45,424 nt of DNA from Actinomyces succiniciruminis (lineage in GTDB: Bacteria > Actinomycetota > Actinomycetes > Actinomycetales > Actinomycetaceae): assembly GCF_900002405.1 (NCBI RefSeq), contig NZ_LK995540.1, positions 141,909 through 187,332 on the forward strand, read 5' to 3'. The notes below the pieces were generated by a model. That model made no database searches. It saw nothing but the letters and a program-made list of their open reading frames with translations, and was not told the DNA's origin. Position 1 is the stretch's first letter. Each line of letters opens with the position of its first letter. Positions 23,462 to 30,365 of the stretch are shown here, piece after piece. The position numbers were made by a program, and so were the translations under genes.

Positions 23462-23989
23462 ATGACCACCCACCGGATCACCAGCACCCACACGGCTAGT
23501 CGGACTAGTACACCCAGCCGAACTAGCGCAACTATCCCGACTAGTACAACTAGCGCCGCTAGCGCTAGCGGGCGCATGACCAACGCCGAAGCCGCATGGG
23601 TCCGAGAGCACGCATGGACCAAAGCCATGCGCAAGACCTACCGAAGCGTTCCCGCCGTGCTCACCACGTGCCCATGCGAATACGGGCCATGCGGACACTG
23701 CTCCGCTGGCCACCACACCGACTGCCCCTACGAAAAGCCGAACAACGCACAGTGGGCGGCCGACCGAGCCGACGTACCCGCAGGCTGGCTCACCTGGCCC
23801 GACAAAGGCGTCCCCAACCTCGGCGGCACCGAAAGCTGGCAGGTCTGGGAGACCGGCGTCCGCCACGACGGCCGCTGCAACTGCTACCTCGCCGGCCACC
23901 ACGGCGCCCTCAACCAGCCGCCAGCCGACCCTCACAAGGGCAGGCAAACCACCATCTACGACTTCCTCAACGACCCTGCAACAAATTGA
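23462..23989 (+). CDS. Cys/His-rich element protein with repeat-encoded N-terminus
   Basis: 175 residues. Residues about 9-37 are a Thr/Ser/Ala-rich low-complexity segment translated from the first CTAG array. The folded part begins at NAEAAWVREHAWTKAMRKTY. It contains a cysteine/histidine cluster (CPCEYGPCGHCSAGHHTDC, residues about 70-90) and a second one, CNCYLAGHH, near 140, suggesting one or two metal-binding sites. Small Cys-rich proteins of this sort are common cargo on actinobacterial plasmids; I cannot give a function. The ATG at 23462 is preferred over a GTG nine bases earlier. It is the first sure gene of the element and probably starts a rightward operon. Confidence 0.7.
   Translation: MTTHRITSTHTASRTSTPSRTSATIPTSTTSAASASGRMTNAEAAWVREHAWTKAMRKTYRSVPAVLTTCPCEYGPCGHCSAGHHTDCPYEKPNNAQWAADRADVPAGWLTWPDKGVPNLGGTESWQVWETGVRHDGRCNCYLAGHHGALNQPPADPHKGRQTTIYDFLNDPATN
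23496..23568. repeat. CTAG iteron array 1 (9-bp period)
   Basis: CTAG occurs at 23496, 23505, 23523, 23541, 23550 and 23559. The in-phase positions 23514 and 23532 carry CCAG and CTAT. An extra CTAG follows at 23565. That is eight consecutive 9-bp units of the form (A/G)CTAG(C/T)NNN. The array lies wholly inside the coding sequence at 23462-23989. Confidence 0.9.
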
Positions 23990-24002
23990 AGGAGAACCCG
24001 CA

Positions 24003-24209
24003 ATGACCACGGCCACCACACTCAACTTTCAGCAACAGCTCATCGTCATGGAGGCCCTCGACGAAATGGCCGCCCACGTGCGCGACCGCGTCGCCGCAGG
24101 CGACACCACCATGCAGGACACCCTCACCGAGATCGAGACCGTCCAGGCGCTCATCGAAACCGGAACCATCCAGACCACAACCACCCGCACCCCGAAAGAG
24201 GCCGCCTGA
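24003..24209 (+). CDS. small element protein, unknown
   Basis: 68 residues, mostly helical by composition (QQLIVMEALDEMAAHVRDRVAAGDT). It has a Thr-rich C-terminus and no membrane segment or metal motif. AAGGAG lies eight bases before the ATG, and the gene is 13 bases after the preceding one and two bases before the next, so it belongs to the same operon. I recognise no family. The amphipathic helix suggests a small dimeric or accessory protein. Confidence 0.6.
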   Translation: MTTATTLNFQQQLIVMEALDEMAAHVRDRVAAGDTTMQDTLTEIETVQALIETGTIQTTTTRTPKEAA

Positions 24210-24211
24210 CC

Positions 24212-24505
24212 ATGCGCACCCGCCGACAGCACCCCAACCCCCGCAGCATCCACCGACAGGGCCAGGAGCTCACGCTCCTGGACATCATCGCCAGCGAGGC
24301 CGCCGCCCTCAAGCTCGCTGTAGTCGCAGGTGACGACGCGGATATTGCGGTAACGCTCGCCAACCTCGCCGAACTCGTGCGCCAGGCACAGCGCCAGCTC
24401 CTCGACGACCAAACCATCGAGGAAACCGCTCCGGGAATCTGGGCTAACAACGGCGTCCTCACCCTGCCCACCCACATGCGCAGCACCGAGGAGACCGGAC
24501 GATGA
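24212..24505 (+). CDS. small element protein, unknown
   Basis: 97 residues. There is a basic N-terminus (MRTRRQHPNPRSIHRQ), a long helical middle (LDIIASEAAALKLAVVAGDDADIAVTLANLAELVRQAQ) and a short C-terminal segment ending in ETGR. No known family is recognised. The start at 24212 is two bases after the preceding stop, and its stop overlaps the next ATG (ATGA), so translation is coupled on both sides. The pattern of helix plus basic arm would fit a nucleic-acid-associated accessory protein, but that is only a guess. Confidence 0.6.
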   Translation: MRTRRQHPNPRSIHRQGQELTLLDIIASEAAALKLAVVAGDDADIAVTLANLAELVRQAQRQLLDDQTIEETAPGIWANNGVLTLPTHMRSTEETGR

Positions 24506-25248
24506 GCAACATCGAAACCCAGATCCGGCGTCTACTGGCGATCGCCGAGGACCGAGCCGCCAGCCCGGCCGAGCGCGAGCTCGCCATGCAAAGGGCCACC
24601 ACGCTCATGGCCCGCCATTCCATCACCAGTCTGCCCGACGACACCGACGACGGCGACAGCCGCGAAGAGGAAATCACGACCGCCGAAATCCGTATCCCCG
24701 GAGGCACAACCACCGCATCACGAGCACTGTCAAACGCCATCAACCGCATCGCCCGCGCCGCCAACGCAAACACCTATTACACCGACTACCGGCGCCGCAC
24801 CGGCGACCCCGGAATCGTCCTCCACGTCGTCGCAGCCCGCGCCGACCTCGAATGGCTCAAGCCCCTCGCAAGCGCATACATGGTGCAGGCGGCCGCCGGC
24901 TGGACCAACTGGCGCACCAATAACCCCCGCAGGTGGAAGCCCATGAAGGACAAGACCCGCCGCCGCGTCCGCGACGGTTACCTGACCGCCTACGCCGACG
25001 GGATCGCCGACCGCATCCGCACCACCCGCCAGCAAACCCTCGACGAGCAAACCACGGCCGGTAACACCGGCACCGCCCTCGCCGTCCGCGACCGCGCCCA
25101 GCGCGTCAGCGACTACATGGACGCCCTCGACCTCAGAGACGGTGCCGAACTCGATCTCGACGAGCGCGCCCAGGCCGCCGGCCGAGCAGACGGATGGAAC
25201 TCCGGCCTCGGCAACCCCACCCAGCACAACACCCTCCGAGGAGCCTGA
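24502..25248 (+). CDS. DUF2786-type protein
   Basis: 248 residues. The N-terminal ~40 residues (IRRLLAIAEDRAASPAERELAMQRATTLMARHSI) match DUF2786, a helical domain widespread on phages, plasmids and integrative elements. The middle, with YRRRTGDPGIVLHVVAARADLEWLKPL and RVRDGYLTAYADGIADRI, corresponds to the domain that usually follows it. No catalytic function is established for the family. The C-terminal quarter is charged and helical. Its start overlaps the previous stop, and the truncated deoxyribosyltransferase-like gene begins one base after its stop. Confidence 0.75.
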   Translation: MSNIETQIRRLLAIAEDRAASPAERELAMQRATTLMARHSITSLPDDTDDGDSREEEITTAEIRIPGGTTTASRALSNAINRIARAANANTYYTDYRRRTGDPGIVLHVVAARADLEWLKPLASAYMVQAAAGWTNWRTNNPRRWKPMKDKTRRRVRDGYLTAYADGIADRIRTTRQQTLDEQTTAGNTGTALAVRDRAQRVSDYMDALDLRDGAELDLDERAQAAGRADGWNSGLGNPTQHNTLRGA

Positions 25249-25249
25249 A

Positions 25250-25474
25250 ATGACCATCACTGTCGTCACCCCCGAAACCGACCCCCACAACCACGGGCAC
25301 CCCCAGATCTTTCTAGCCGGTGGGATCACGGGTTGCCCCGATTGGCAGGCCGATGCCATCCAGATGCTCACCGAGCTCGGCCCCGACAACCTCGTGATCG
25401 CCAACCCCCGCCGACAGCACCCGATCCCGCCCGAAGGTCCCGAGACGAGCTTCGGCAACGAGCCTCCGTTCTGA
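25250..25474 (+). CDS. nucleoside 2-deoxyribosyltransferase-like, N-terminal half only
   Basis: 74 residues. IFLAGGITGCPDWQADAIQML followed by VIANPRR is the start of the nucleoside 2-deoxyribosyltransferase-like fold (nucleotide-binding loop and the NPRR strand). Full proteins run about 130-150 residues and continue with the segment that carries the catalytic Glu. Here the frame stops at 25474 just after NEPPF, so the active site is missing. It may be a decayed remnant, or a retained small binding protein. The next gene in the operon is unrelated, so simple frameshifting does not restore it. Confidence 0.55.
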   Translation: MTITVVTPETDPHNHGHPQIFLAGGITGCPDWQADAIQMLTELGPDNLVIANPRRQHPIPPEGPETSFGNEPPF

Positions 25475-25489
25475 CAGGCAGCCACAGAC

Positions 25490-25669
25490 ATGATTCCCAT
25501 CATCCTCGCCGTCATCGTCGTCATCGTCGGCACCGCCGCAAACGTGGTCGGCATCCGTGCCATGCGGAATGTGCCGGAGATGCGTCTCACAACGATCACG
25601 ACATTGGTCCTCATCGACGTCGCGTCGTGCCTGTCCCTAGTCAACCTCGCTGTCCTCCTCGCCCGGTGA
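25490..25669 (+). CDS. 59-residue two-helix membrane protein
   Basis: The predicted product has hydrophobic segments at residues 2-23 ([20 protein letters not shown]) and 36-57, with a short polar turn ([10 protein letters not shown]) between them. It ends in Arg. The gene lies 15 bases after the preceding stop and 20 before the next start, filling an otherwise unexplained gap in the operon. No ribosome site stronger than CAGGCAGCC is seen. Function unknown; small hydrophobic proteins on conjugative elements sometimes act in entry exclusion, which I cannot test here. Confidence 0.5.
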   Translation: MIPIILAVIVVIVGTAANVVGIRAMRNVPEMRLTTITTLVLIDVASCLSLVNLAVLLAR

Positions 25670-25689
25670 CTCGCCCAAGGAGTCCAAAC

Positions 25690-25824
25690 ATGAGAGCCAC
25701 TATCAAGGAGATCCGCGCGGCCCTCGACGCCTGCAACCAAGGCGACGCCCGCCAGCGATGGCAGGCCCAGCAGCACCTACTCGACGAGATCGACCAATCC
25801 AAGACCGAACAGGAGTCCCAATGA
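25690..25824 (+). CDS. 44-residue helical protein before parA
   Basis: Short, highly helical and charged ([38 protein letters not shown]). AAGGAG stands seven bases before the ATG. Its stop overlaps the parA start (ATGA), so it is translationally coupled to partition and may serve as a leader peptide or small regulator. No family recognised. Confidence 0.5.
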   Translation: MRATIKEIRAALDACNQGDARQRWQAQQHLLDEIDQSKTEQESQ

Positions 25825-26603
25825 CACACATAATCGCGATCGCCAACCAGAAAGGCGGCGTCGGCAAAACGGCCACTGCCGTCAACCTCGCCGCCAGGCT
25901 CGCATCCATGGGGCAGCGCGTGCTCGTGGTCGACGCCGACCCGCAAGCAAACGCGACGTCTATCCTCGACGTCGACGTGTCCGCGGACACCCGGACCCTC
26001 AACGACGTCCTCGCCGCCGTGGCCAACGGCCAGGCCGGCCCAGGCGCCATCAGCGCAGCCATCGTGCCCGCCGGCCCCGCATGGCCCAGCGTCGACGTCG
26101 TCCCCGCCGAGCGCGCCCTCGCCGCCCGCGAGGCAGACACCAGCGCTGGCAGAGAACACATACTGCGCACCGCACTCGACGGCGCCACCGACGCCTACGA
26201 CGCCGTCATCATCGACTGCCCACCCTCGCTCGGCGCCCTCACCCTCGGCGCGCTCACCGCCGCCGACAGCGTGCTCATCGTCACCGAGGCACGCACGAGC
26301 TCCGTCGACGGCGTCGACCAGCTCACCGCCACCGTCGACGCCGTCCGCCGCTATTACAACAACAAGCTCACTATCGTCGGCGTCCTCATCAACAAGTGGA
26401 GGGCAGACAGACTCGACCGCGGGGCGTGGAAGCAAGTCCTCCAAGACACCTACGCCGACACGGTCGTCGATCATCCGCTCCCCGAGCGGGAGATCGTGGC
26501 CACCGCGGCCACCAACAGGGTCCCCGTCCCGCGCGACGAGGGACGTGACTACGTCAACGCACTCGACGCCGTCGCCCGCCAGATCACCCAGGAGACCAAG
26601 TGA
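25821..26603 (+). CDS. parA: ParA-type partition ATPase
   Basis: 260 residues, a short (type Ib) ParA without the N-terminal helix-turn-helix of longer plasmid ParAs. The deviant Walker A KGGVGKT is at residues 11-17, Walker A' VDADPQAN at 37-44, and Walker B VIIDCPPS near 132. It should bind DNA nonspecifically as an ATP dimer and move a ParB-bound cargo across the nucleoid. AGGAG precedes the ATG by six bases. It overlaps the short gene before it and the ParB gene after it (GTGA). Its presence implies the element is maintained as a replicating circle at least part of the time (inference). Confidence 0.92.
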   Translation: MTHIIAIANQKGGVGKTATAVNLAARLASMGQRVLVVDADPQANATSILDVDVSADTRTLNDVLAAVANGQAGPGAISAAIVPAGPAWPSVDVVPAERALAAREADTSAGREHILRTALDGATDAYDAVIIDCPPSLGALTLGALTAADSVLIVTEARTSSVDGVDQLTATVDAVRRYYNNKLTIVGVLINKWRADRLDRGAWKQVLQDTYADTVVDHPLPEREIVATAATNRVPVPRDEGRDYVNALDAVARQITQETK

Positions 26604-26986
26604 AGCCACAACCCAGGCCCCGCAGGAAGGCCGTCACTATCCCGAAGGCGACAGGGCCGGACCCCGCCGCACTCACCGCCGCGGACACCGCCAGCGGAAG
26701 TGGCAGAACTAGCGGCGCTAGCCGGACTAGCCGCACTAGCGGGACCAGCGGGCGAGCAGGGAAGGAGCAGCTGTCACTCTGGATGGACGCCGACGTGCTC
26801 GGTCGTGCCCGCACCGCGTGGCGCGCCGAAAGCGTCGCCGACGTCGACCAGCCCTACCAGCACTTCAGCCAGTGGGTCGCAGCCGTCATCGAGGCCGCCG
26901 TGATCGACTCCGAGCGACGCCACAACAACGGATTGCCCTACCGGCCGACGCCCAAGGGCCAGATCGGCCGCTCCACCCACCGATAG
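26600..26986 (+). CDS. parB: ParB-type centromere-binding protein (probable RHH)
   Basis: 128 residues. A basic N-terminus is followed by a Ser/Thr/Gly/Arg linker (about 32-53) that is the translation of CTAG array 2. The C-terminal part ([20 protein letters not shown] and onward to residue 110) has the strand-helix-helix pattern of ribbon-helix-helix centromere binders. It ends with the basic [14 protein letters not shown]. It resembles the ParB of actinobacterial plasmid pCXC100, which from memory is an RHH protein binding contiguous 9-nt direct repeats. The start is GTG overlapping the parA stop. There are no KorB/Spo0J-type ParB motifs. Confidence 0.75.
   Translation: MKPQPRPRRKAVTIPKATGPDPAALTAADTASGSGRTSGASRTSRTSGTSGRAGKEQLSLWMDADVLGRARTAWRAESVADVDQPYQHFSQWVAAVIEAAVIDSERRHNNGLPYRPTPKGQIGRSTHR
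26709..26748. repeat. CTAG iteron array 2 (9-bp period)
   Basis: CTAG at 26709, 26718, 26727 and 26736, then CCAG at 26745, exactly 9 bases apart. An outlying in-phase CCAG lies at 26691. The array is inside parB and in the same codon phase as array 1 (NCT-AGN, giving Ala/Thr-Ser). Confidence 0.88.
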
Positions 26987-27006
26987 CCGCCAACCAACCT
27001 CAGGGA

Positions 27007-27032
27007 CGGGGCACCACACGCATGGTGCCCCG
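27007..27032 (+). terminator. hairpin after parB
   Basis: CGGGGCACCA and TGGTGCCCCG form a perfect 10-bp stem with a six-base loop, 21 bases after the parB stop. There is no T run. It lies just before array 3 and probably ends the parAB transcript. Confidence 0.6.
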
Positions 27033-27050
27033 CCCCATGCCGTGCCACCT

Positions 27051-27108
27051 CTAGCCCCGCTAGTGCGGCTAGTCCGGCTAGCGCAACTAGCCCTACTAGT
27101 CCGACTAG
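27051..27108. repeat. CTAG iteron array 3 (9-bp period)
   Basis: Seven uninterrupted CTAG units at 27051, 27060, 27069, 27078, 27087, 27096 and 27105. It is the most regular of the three arrays and the only one outside a gene. It lies between the parB hairpin and the recombinase start, the position expected for a parS-like centromere. Confidence 0.92.
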
Positions 27109-27164
27109 CTCCGGTAACTACGCCGGCATTGCCGCCAAGCCCAGCAGAGCGCGGGAATCCGGCC

Positions 27165-28016
27165 ATGGACACAAACACCAACACTCCCAACCATCCGTCC
27201 GCCGCCGACCAGATCACCGACCCTGTAGACGCATGGGTACTCGCCATGCGCGCCCGAGGCCTCGCGCCCCGGACCGTCACCGAGCGCGCCCGCGTCATCC
27301 GCCAAGCCGCCCAGACCGCCGCCACCAGCCCGGATGAGCTCGCCCCGGCCGACATCGAACGATTCCTCGCCCGGGCGTCGACCCCGGGCACCCGCTACAC
27401 CTACTACGCGGTCCTAAGAGCATGGCACCGATGGTTGGTGCGCACCGGCCGGCGCACGGATGATCCGACCGAGGCCGTCGAGCGGCCTCGCATGCCCGCA
27501 GGCCGCCCCAGGCCGATCAGCCGCGCCCAGCTCGACCGCCTACTTGCCATGCGCCTACGCCCAGACACGAGGACGAAGATACTGCTCGCTGCCTACCAGG
27601 GATTGCGTGTGCACGAGATCGCGAAGATCCGCGGCGAGGACATCGACACGGGCGCGGGCACACTCACTGTCGCAGGCAAAGGTGGCCGGGTCGACACCCT
27701 GCCCCTGCACCCGCGCATCGCCGCCGAAGCTCGCCAGCGTCCGGGGGAGGGGTATTGGTTCCCATCGCCGTATCGGGCCGGCGAGTCCATCACCGGAAAG
27801 AGTGTCGGTGACGTCATCAGCGCAGCACTGCACCGCGCCGGCATACGTGCGAGCGCCCACCAGCTCCGCCACACGTTCGCGACCCAGCTCTTGGCCGCCG
27901 GCGTCGACTCACGTGTCGTGCAGGTGCTCATGCGGCACGCATCGCTGGCCACCACCGCCCGCTACCTCGGCGTGAGCCCCGAACAGCAGCATGCCGCGAT
28001 CGGCACCCTTCGCTGA
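27165..28016 (+). CDS. XerC/D-like tyrosine recombinase
   Basis: 283 residues with a SAM-like N-terminal domain (about 15-95) and the catalytic domain. All active-site residues are visible: Arg138 (QGLRVHEI), Lys162 (GKGG), His222 and Arg225 (HQLRHTF), His248 (LMRHAS) and nucleophile Tyr257 (ARYLG). The ATG at 27165 is preferred; the frame is open back to 27042, but that part is translation of array 3. It may integrate and excise the element at tRNA-Lys, although 3.9 kb from the att site is unusually far. Alternatively it resolves multimers of the circular form, and the true integrase lies beyond the window. Confidence 0.88.
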   Translation: MDTNTNTPNHPSAADQITDPVDAWVLAMRARGLAPRTVTERARVIRQAAQTAATSPDELAPADIERFLARASTPGTRYTYYAVLRAWHRWLVRTGRRTDDPTEAVERPRMPAGRPRPISRAQLDRLLAMRLRPDTRTKILLAAYQGLRVHEIAKIRGEDIDTGAGTLTVAGKGGRVDTLPLHPRIAAEARQRPGEGYWFPSPYRAGESITGKSVGDVISAALHRAGIRASAHQLRHTFATQLLAAGVDSRVVQVLMRHASLATTARYLGVSPEQQHAAIGTLR

Positions 28017-28338
28017 CCCCGCCTCTCATACGATCGAACAACTTTGGTCGCCACCGAGCCCGGTACAGGTAAGCCACTCACCTTGTCTGCACCGGGTCGG
28101 CTGCCGCTGGGGTCCGGTTCGGGTGGCCGGGAATACGGGCAGGATGGATCTACGCGCCAGTTTCGTTGCCGACCCGCCGAATCACCTACCGTACCAGACG
28201 ATTCCTCTTGCCAGCTTCCCCGGCAAGGACACGAGGTGTTCCGGGAGAAGATGCCGGAGAAGGCGCCCCAAGCATATGCGGAGGGTCCGACATCATGCAC
28301 CGTCTACGCCATCGCCAGCAGTCAGGCTGTGGAAAACA
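28017..28338. other. intergenic region, nothing recognised
   Basis: Between the recombinase and the promoter at 28339 I find no supported gene. A six-base stem (CTTGCC/GGCAAG) around 28208-28228 is too weak to call. Composition is like the neighbouring genes, so a decayed gene is possible. Confidence 0.4.
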
Positions 28339-28367
28339 TGGACACCCAACCGGTTTTGTCGTACAAT
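28339..28367 (+). promoter_or_regulatory. strong sigma-70-type promoter, leaderless start
   Basis: TGGACA (5 of 6 to consensus) and TACAAT (5 of 6) are separated by exactly 17 bases. The expected transcription start, seven bases after the -10, coincides with the A of the ATG at 28374, so the following gene is probably translated from a leaderless transcript. Confidence 0.75.
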
Positions 28368-28373
28368 ATCGGT

Positions 28374-28655
28374 ATGGCCATCCACTACAGCGAGAGCGCC
28401 GACAAGCACCACGTACCGCATGAGGAGATCGAGTACGCGATCTTCCACCCGATCAACAAGCAGCAGATCGACGGGCGCAGGGGAGAAGTCACCTTCGTGT
28501 TCGTCGGCCGCCGACACGAGCTGTCGCGAGGCTTCCTCGAGGTCATGGTTGCGCTCAAGCCATCCGGCCGCCTAGTGGTGTTCCATGCCATGGAATTGAC
28601 CGATCAGTGGCGCTGGCTGCTGTACGCGCCCGGACACACCGAATGGGAGGAATGA
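28374..28655 (+). CDS. possible toxin of a toxin-antitoxin-like pair
   Basis: 93 residues, compact alpha/beta protein without membrane segments. The pattern is a short N-terminal helix with several His (HYSESADKHHVPHEEIEYAI), then beta strands (VTFVFVGRRHEL, FLEVMVALKP, RLVVFHAMELT). This recalls RelE/BrnT-size toxins, but I cannot match a named family. It is followed directly by a ribbon-helix-helix protein gene in the same unit (stop overlaps an ATG), the order seen in BrnT-BrnA-like modules. The leaderless promoter would allow tight autoregulation by the partner. The function is inferred from context only. Confidence 0.55.
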   Translation: MAIHYSESADKHHVPHEEIEYAIFHPINKQQIDGRRGEVTFVFVGRRHELSRGFLEVMVALKPSGRLVVFHAMELTDQWRWLLYAPGHTEWEE

Positions 28656-28657
28656 CG

Positions 28658-28984
28658 ATGACCAACAACCGCATCACCGGAACCCTGCCCGCCACCACGA
28701 CCGATGACGAGCTCGATACCCTCGCCACCCAGGGCAAGCTGCGTCCCATCGGCCAGCCCCTCGGCGGAGGCGACATCACCAGCGAGGGCGAGCTGAAGGC
28801 GATCATGAGCGGCCGGCCTACGCTCGGCCACGACCGCGCCACCGGCCGGGGGGCATCCGCCCGCCGGCAGGTACGCCTACCCGAGACCACCAACACCGCC
28901 CTCGACGCCTACGCCACCAAGCACGGCATGACCCCCAGCGCCGTCATCCGCCAGGCCCTCGACGAATTCCTCGCCAGCGCCTGA
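28658..28984 (+). CDS. RHH protein, candidate antitoxin
   Basis: 108 residues. The C-terminal ~45 residues (RRQVRLPETTNTALDAYATKHGMTPSAVIRQALDEFLASA, given here as the visible strand and two helices) form a ribbon-helix-helix of the CopG/Arc class, used for DNA binding by antitoxins. The N-terminal half (TLATQGKLRPIGQPLGGGDITSEGELKAIMSG) is polar and would be the toxin-neutralising arm. The second ATG at 28658, seven bases after GGGAGG, is better placed than the first at 28652, which overlaps the previous stop. A strong hairpin follows at 28997. Confidence 0.65.
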   Translation: MTNNRITGTLPATTTDDELDTLATQGKLRPIGQPLGGGDITSEGELKAIMSGRPTLGHDRATGRGASARRQVRLPETTNTALDAYATKHGMTPSAVIRQALDEFLASA

Positions 28985-28996
28985 GATCCCGGGCAA

Positions 28997-29029
28997 AGTG
29001 GCCCACTCCTGTTCCGGGAGTGGGCCACT
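28997..29029 (+). terminator. hairpin after the TA-like pair
   Basis: AGTGGCCCACTCC and GGAGTGGGCCACT form a perfect 13-bp stem with a seven-base loop, 12 bases after the stop codon. There is no T tract. It is a probable transcript end. Confidence 0.65.
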
Positions 29030-29217
29030 GCTGTGCGCGCCAATCCGTCGCGTGCTGCGCGGTCAGGCGGCGGGGGAGCGGGTGGTGTCTCAAAAACGGC
29101 CGATTCCGCACACCCCGCCCACCAGCCGCGACACGCCGACAAACACCCGTCCAAAACCCGTGACCAAAACGGTCGCGCCCGCCCGCGCCAAGGCCAGCGC
29201 GGACGCACTATAGGGCC

Positions 29218-29793
29218 ATGACCACCATCGGCTACGCGCGAGTGTCCACAGCCGGCCAGTCGCTCGACCTCCAGGTCGACGCCCTCACCGCCGCCGGCGC
29301 CCAGCAGATCCACACAGACGTGGCATCAGGCGCGATCACCGCCCGGCCCGGCCTCGACGCCGCACTAGCCAGCCTCACGAGCGGGGACACGCTCATCATC
29401 TGGCGACTCGACCGGCTAGGCCGCTCCCTGGCGCATCTCGTGGCCACCGTCGACCAGCTCGCCGCCGACGGCGTCACCCTCCGCTCCCTCCACGAGGCCA
29501 TCGACACCAGCACGGCCACCGGCCGCCTCACCCTCACGATCTTCGCCGCCCTGGCCGAGTTCGAGCGGTCGTTGACTGCCGAGCGGACCGCCGCCGGCCT
29601 CGCAGCCGCCCGAGCCCGCGGAGCCCGCATCGGCCGCCCCACCGTATGGACACCCGAGCGCGACCAGGCCGCCCGGGCGATGCAGGAGGCCGGTGCGACA
29701 GTCACGGAGATCGCCCGCGCCATAGGCGTAAGCCGCGCAAGCGTCTACCGGCACATCGGCGCACAGGATATTGCCCAACCCCGCCAGTCGTGA
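29218..29793 (+). CDS. serine recombinase of the resolvase/invertase family
   Basis: 191 residues, the size of Tn3-type resolvases. The catalytic serine is Ser10 in GYARVSTAGQ. The conserved arginines are in WRLDRLGRSLAHL (near 62-74) and the dimer helix in LAEFERSLTAERTAAGLAAARARG. The C-terminal helix-turn-helix (VTEIARAIGVSRASVYRHI) ends near residue 180. It probably resolves dimers of the circular form or acts as an invertase at sites I could not identify. The ATG at 29218 has no ribosome site. CACTATAG lies a few bases upstream, so a leaderless start is possible. Confidence 0.93.
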   Translation: MTTIGYARVSTAGQSLDLQVDALTAAGAQQIHTDVASGAITARPGLDAALASLTSGDTLIIWRLDRLGRSLAHLVATVDQLAADGVTLRSLHEAIDTSTATGRLTLTIFAALAEFERSLTAERTAAGLAAARARGARIGRPTVWTPERDQAARAMQEAGATVTEIARAIGVSRASVYRHIGAQDIAQPRQS

Positions 29794-29799
29794 TAGAAT
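29771..29799 (+). promoter_or_regulatory. promoter overlapping the resolvase stop codon
   Basis: TTGCCC at 29771-29776 and TAGAAT at 29794-29799 are 17 bases apart. TG just before the -10 (29791-29792) makes it an extended -10. The resolvase TGA stop lies within it. It would drive the gene at 29853. Confidence 0.6.
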
Positions 29800-29809
29800 C
29801 ATCTCAACA

Positions 29810-29830
29810 CGGGGCGGAGAAGCCGCCCCG
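29810..29830 (+). promoter_or_regulatory. 5' leader hairpin
   Basis: CGGGGCGG and CCGCCCCG form a perfect 8-bp stem with a five-base loop, located between the promoter at 29771-29799 and AAGGAG at 29841. It would sit at the very start of the transcript and could stabilise the message or regulate the leader. Confidence 0.55.
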
Positions 29831-29852
29831 ACAATCTCAGAAGGAGACTCCG

Positions 29853-30287
29853 ATGACTTCGATGAACCGCCGTGAGGCCGTCCAGCTCAAGATGGCGATC
29901 GGTCTTTGGTTCCTTGCCGACCAGATGGGCGAGGACATCTCCCACGACCACCTGCGCGCCCTGCACGACCAGGGCGGCCAGGAGTGGGCCGAACTGCTCC
30001 ATGAGCTCGTTAGCGCCGCTCACCCCTTCGCTGCCGAGGACGGCACCTGGGTCGAGACCGTGAGCGATCATGGCGGCGAGCACACCGTCACCGAGCGAAT
30101 CGGCATCGACGATGTACTGGTCGCCTCGTACTACGCGAGGCAGTGGATGACTGATGCTATCGATGGCTTCCATGCGGTGCACAGGGCCGTCAACTATGCC
30201 CTCGTGGCCTACGAGCGGACGATCATGCGTGAGGCCCGGGAGGTGCTGCGGGAGGCCCTCGCGGCCGAGCAGGGCCTCGTCGACTGA
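29853..30287 (+). CDS. helical element protein, unknown
   Basis: 144 residues, acidic and predominantly helical (AVQLKMAIGLWFLADQMGEDI; AREVLREALAAEQ). A short beta-prone centre (GTWVETVSDHGGEHTVTERIG) is visible. There are no Cys pairs, membrane helices or enzyme motifs, and I recognise no family. AAGGAG lies six bases before the ATG. It has its own promoter and leader hairpin and is followed after 78 bases by the helix-turn-helix gene. Being near the edge of the regulatory block it could be a transfer regulator or anti-restriction-type acidic protein; neither is shown. Confidence 0.6.
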   Translation: MTSMNRREAVQLKMAIGLWFLADQMGEDISHDHLRALHDQGGQEWAELLHELVSAAHPFAAEDGTWVETVSDHGGEHTVTERIGIDDVLVASYYARQWMTDAIDGFHAVHRAVNYALVAYERTIMREAREVLREALAAEQGLVD

Positions 30288-30365
30288 CGACAGCGTCCGG
30301 AGGTGGGGTCGCCAGCGGCTGGCGGCCCCACCCCCGGGCGCGCCCACAGATGGAGGCACAAGATC

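Noticed and set aside
27042-27164. 41-residue N-terminal extension of the tyrosine recombinase
   Set aside because: It is the translation of CTAG array 3 and flanking DNA; the enzyme is complete from 27165.
28044-28373. 110-residue extension of the toxin-like protein
   Set aside because: A near-consensus promoter lies inside it with its start on the ATG at 28374, and the extension has no protein-like pattern.
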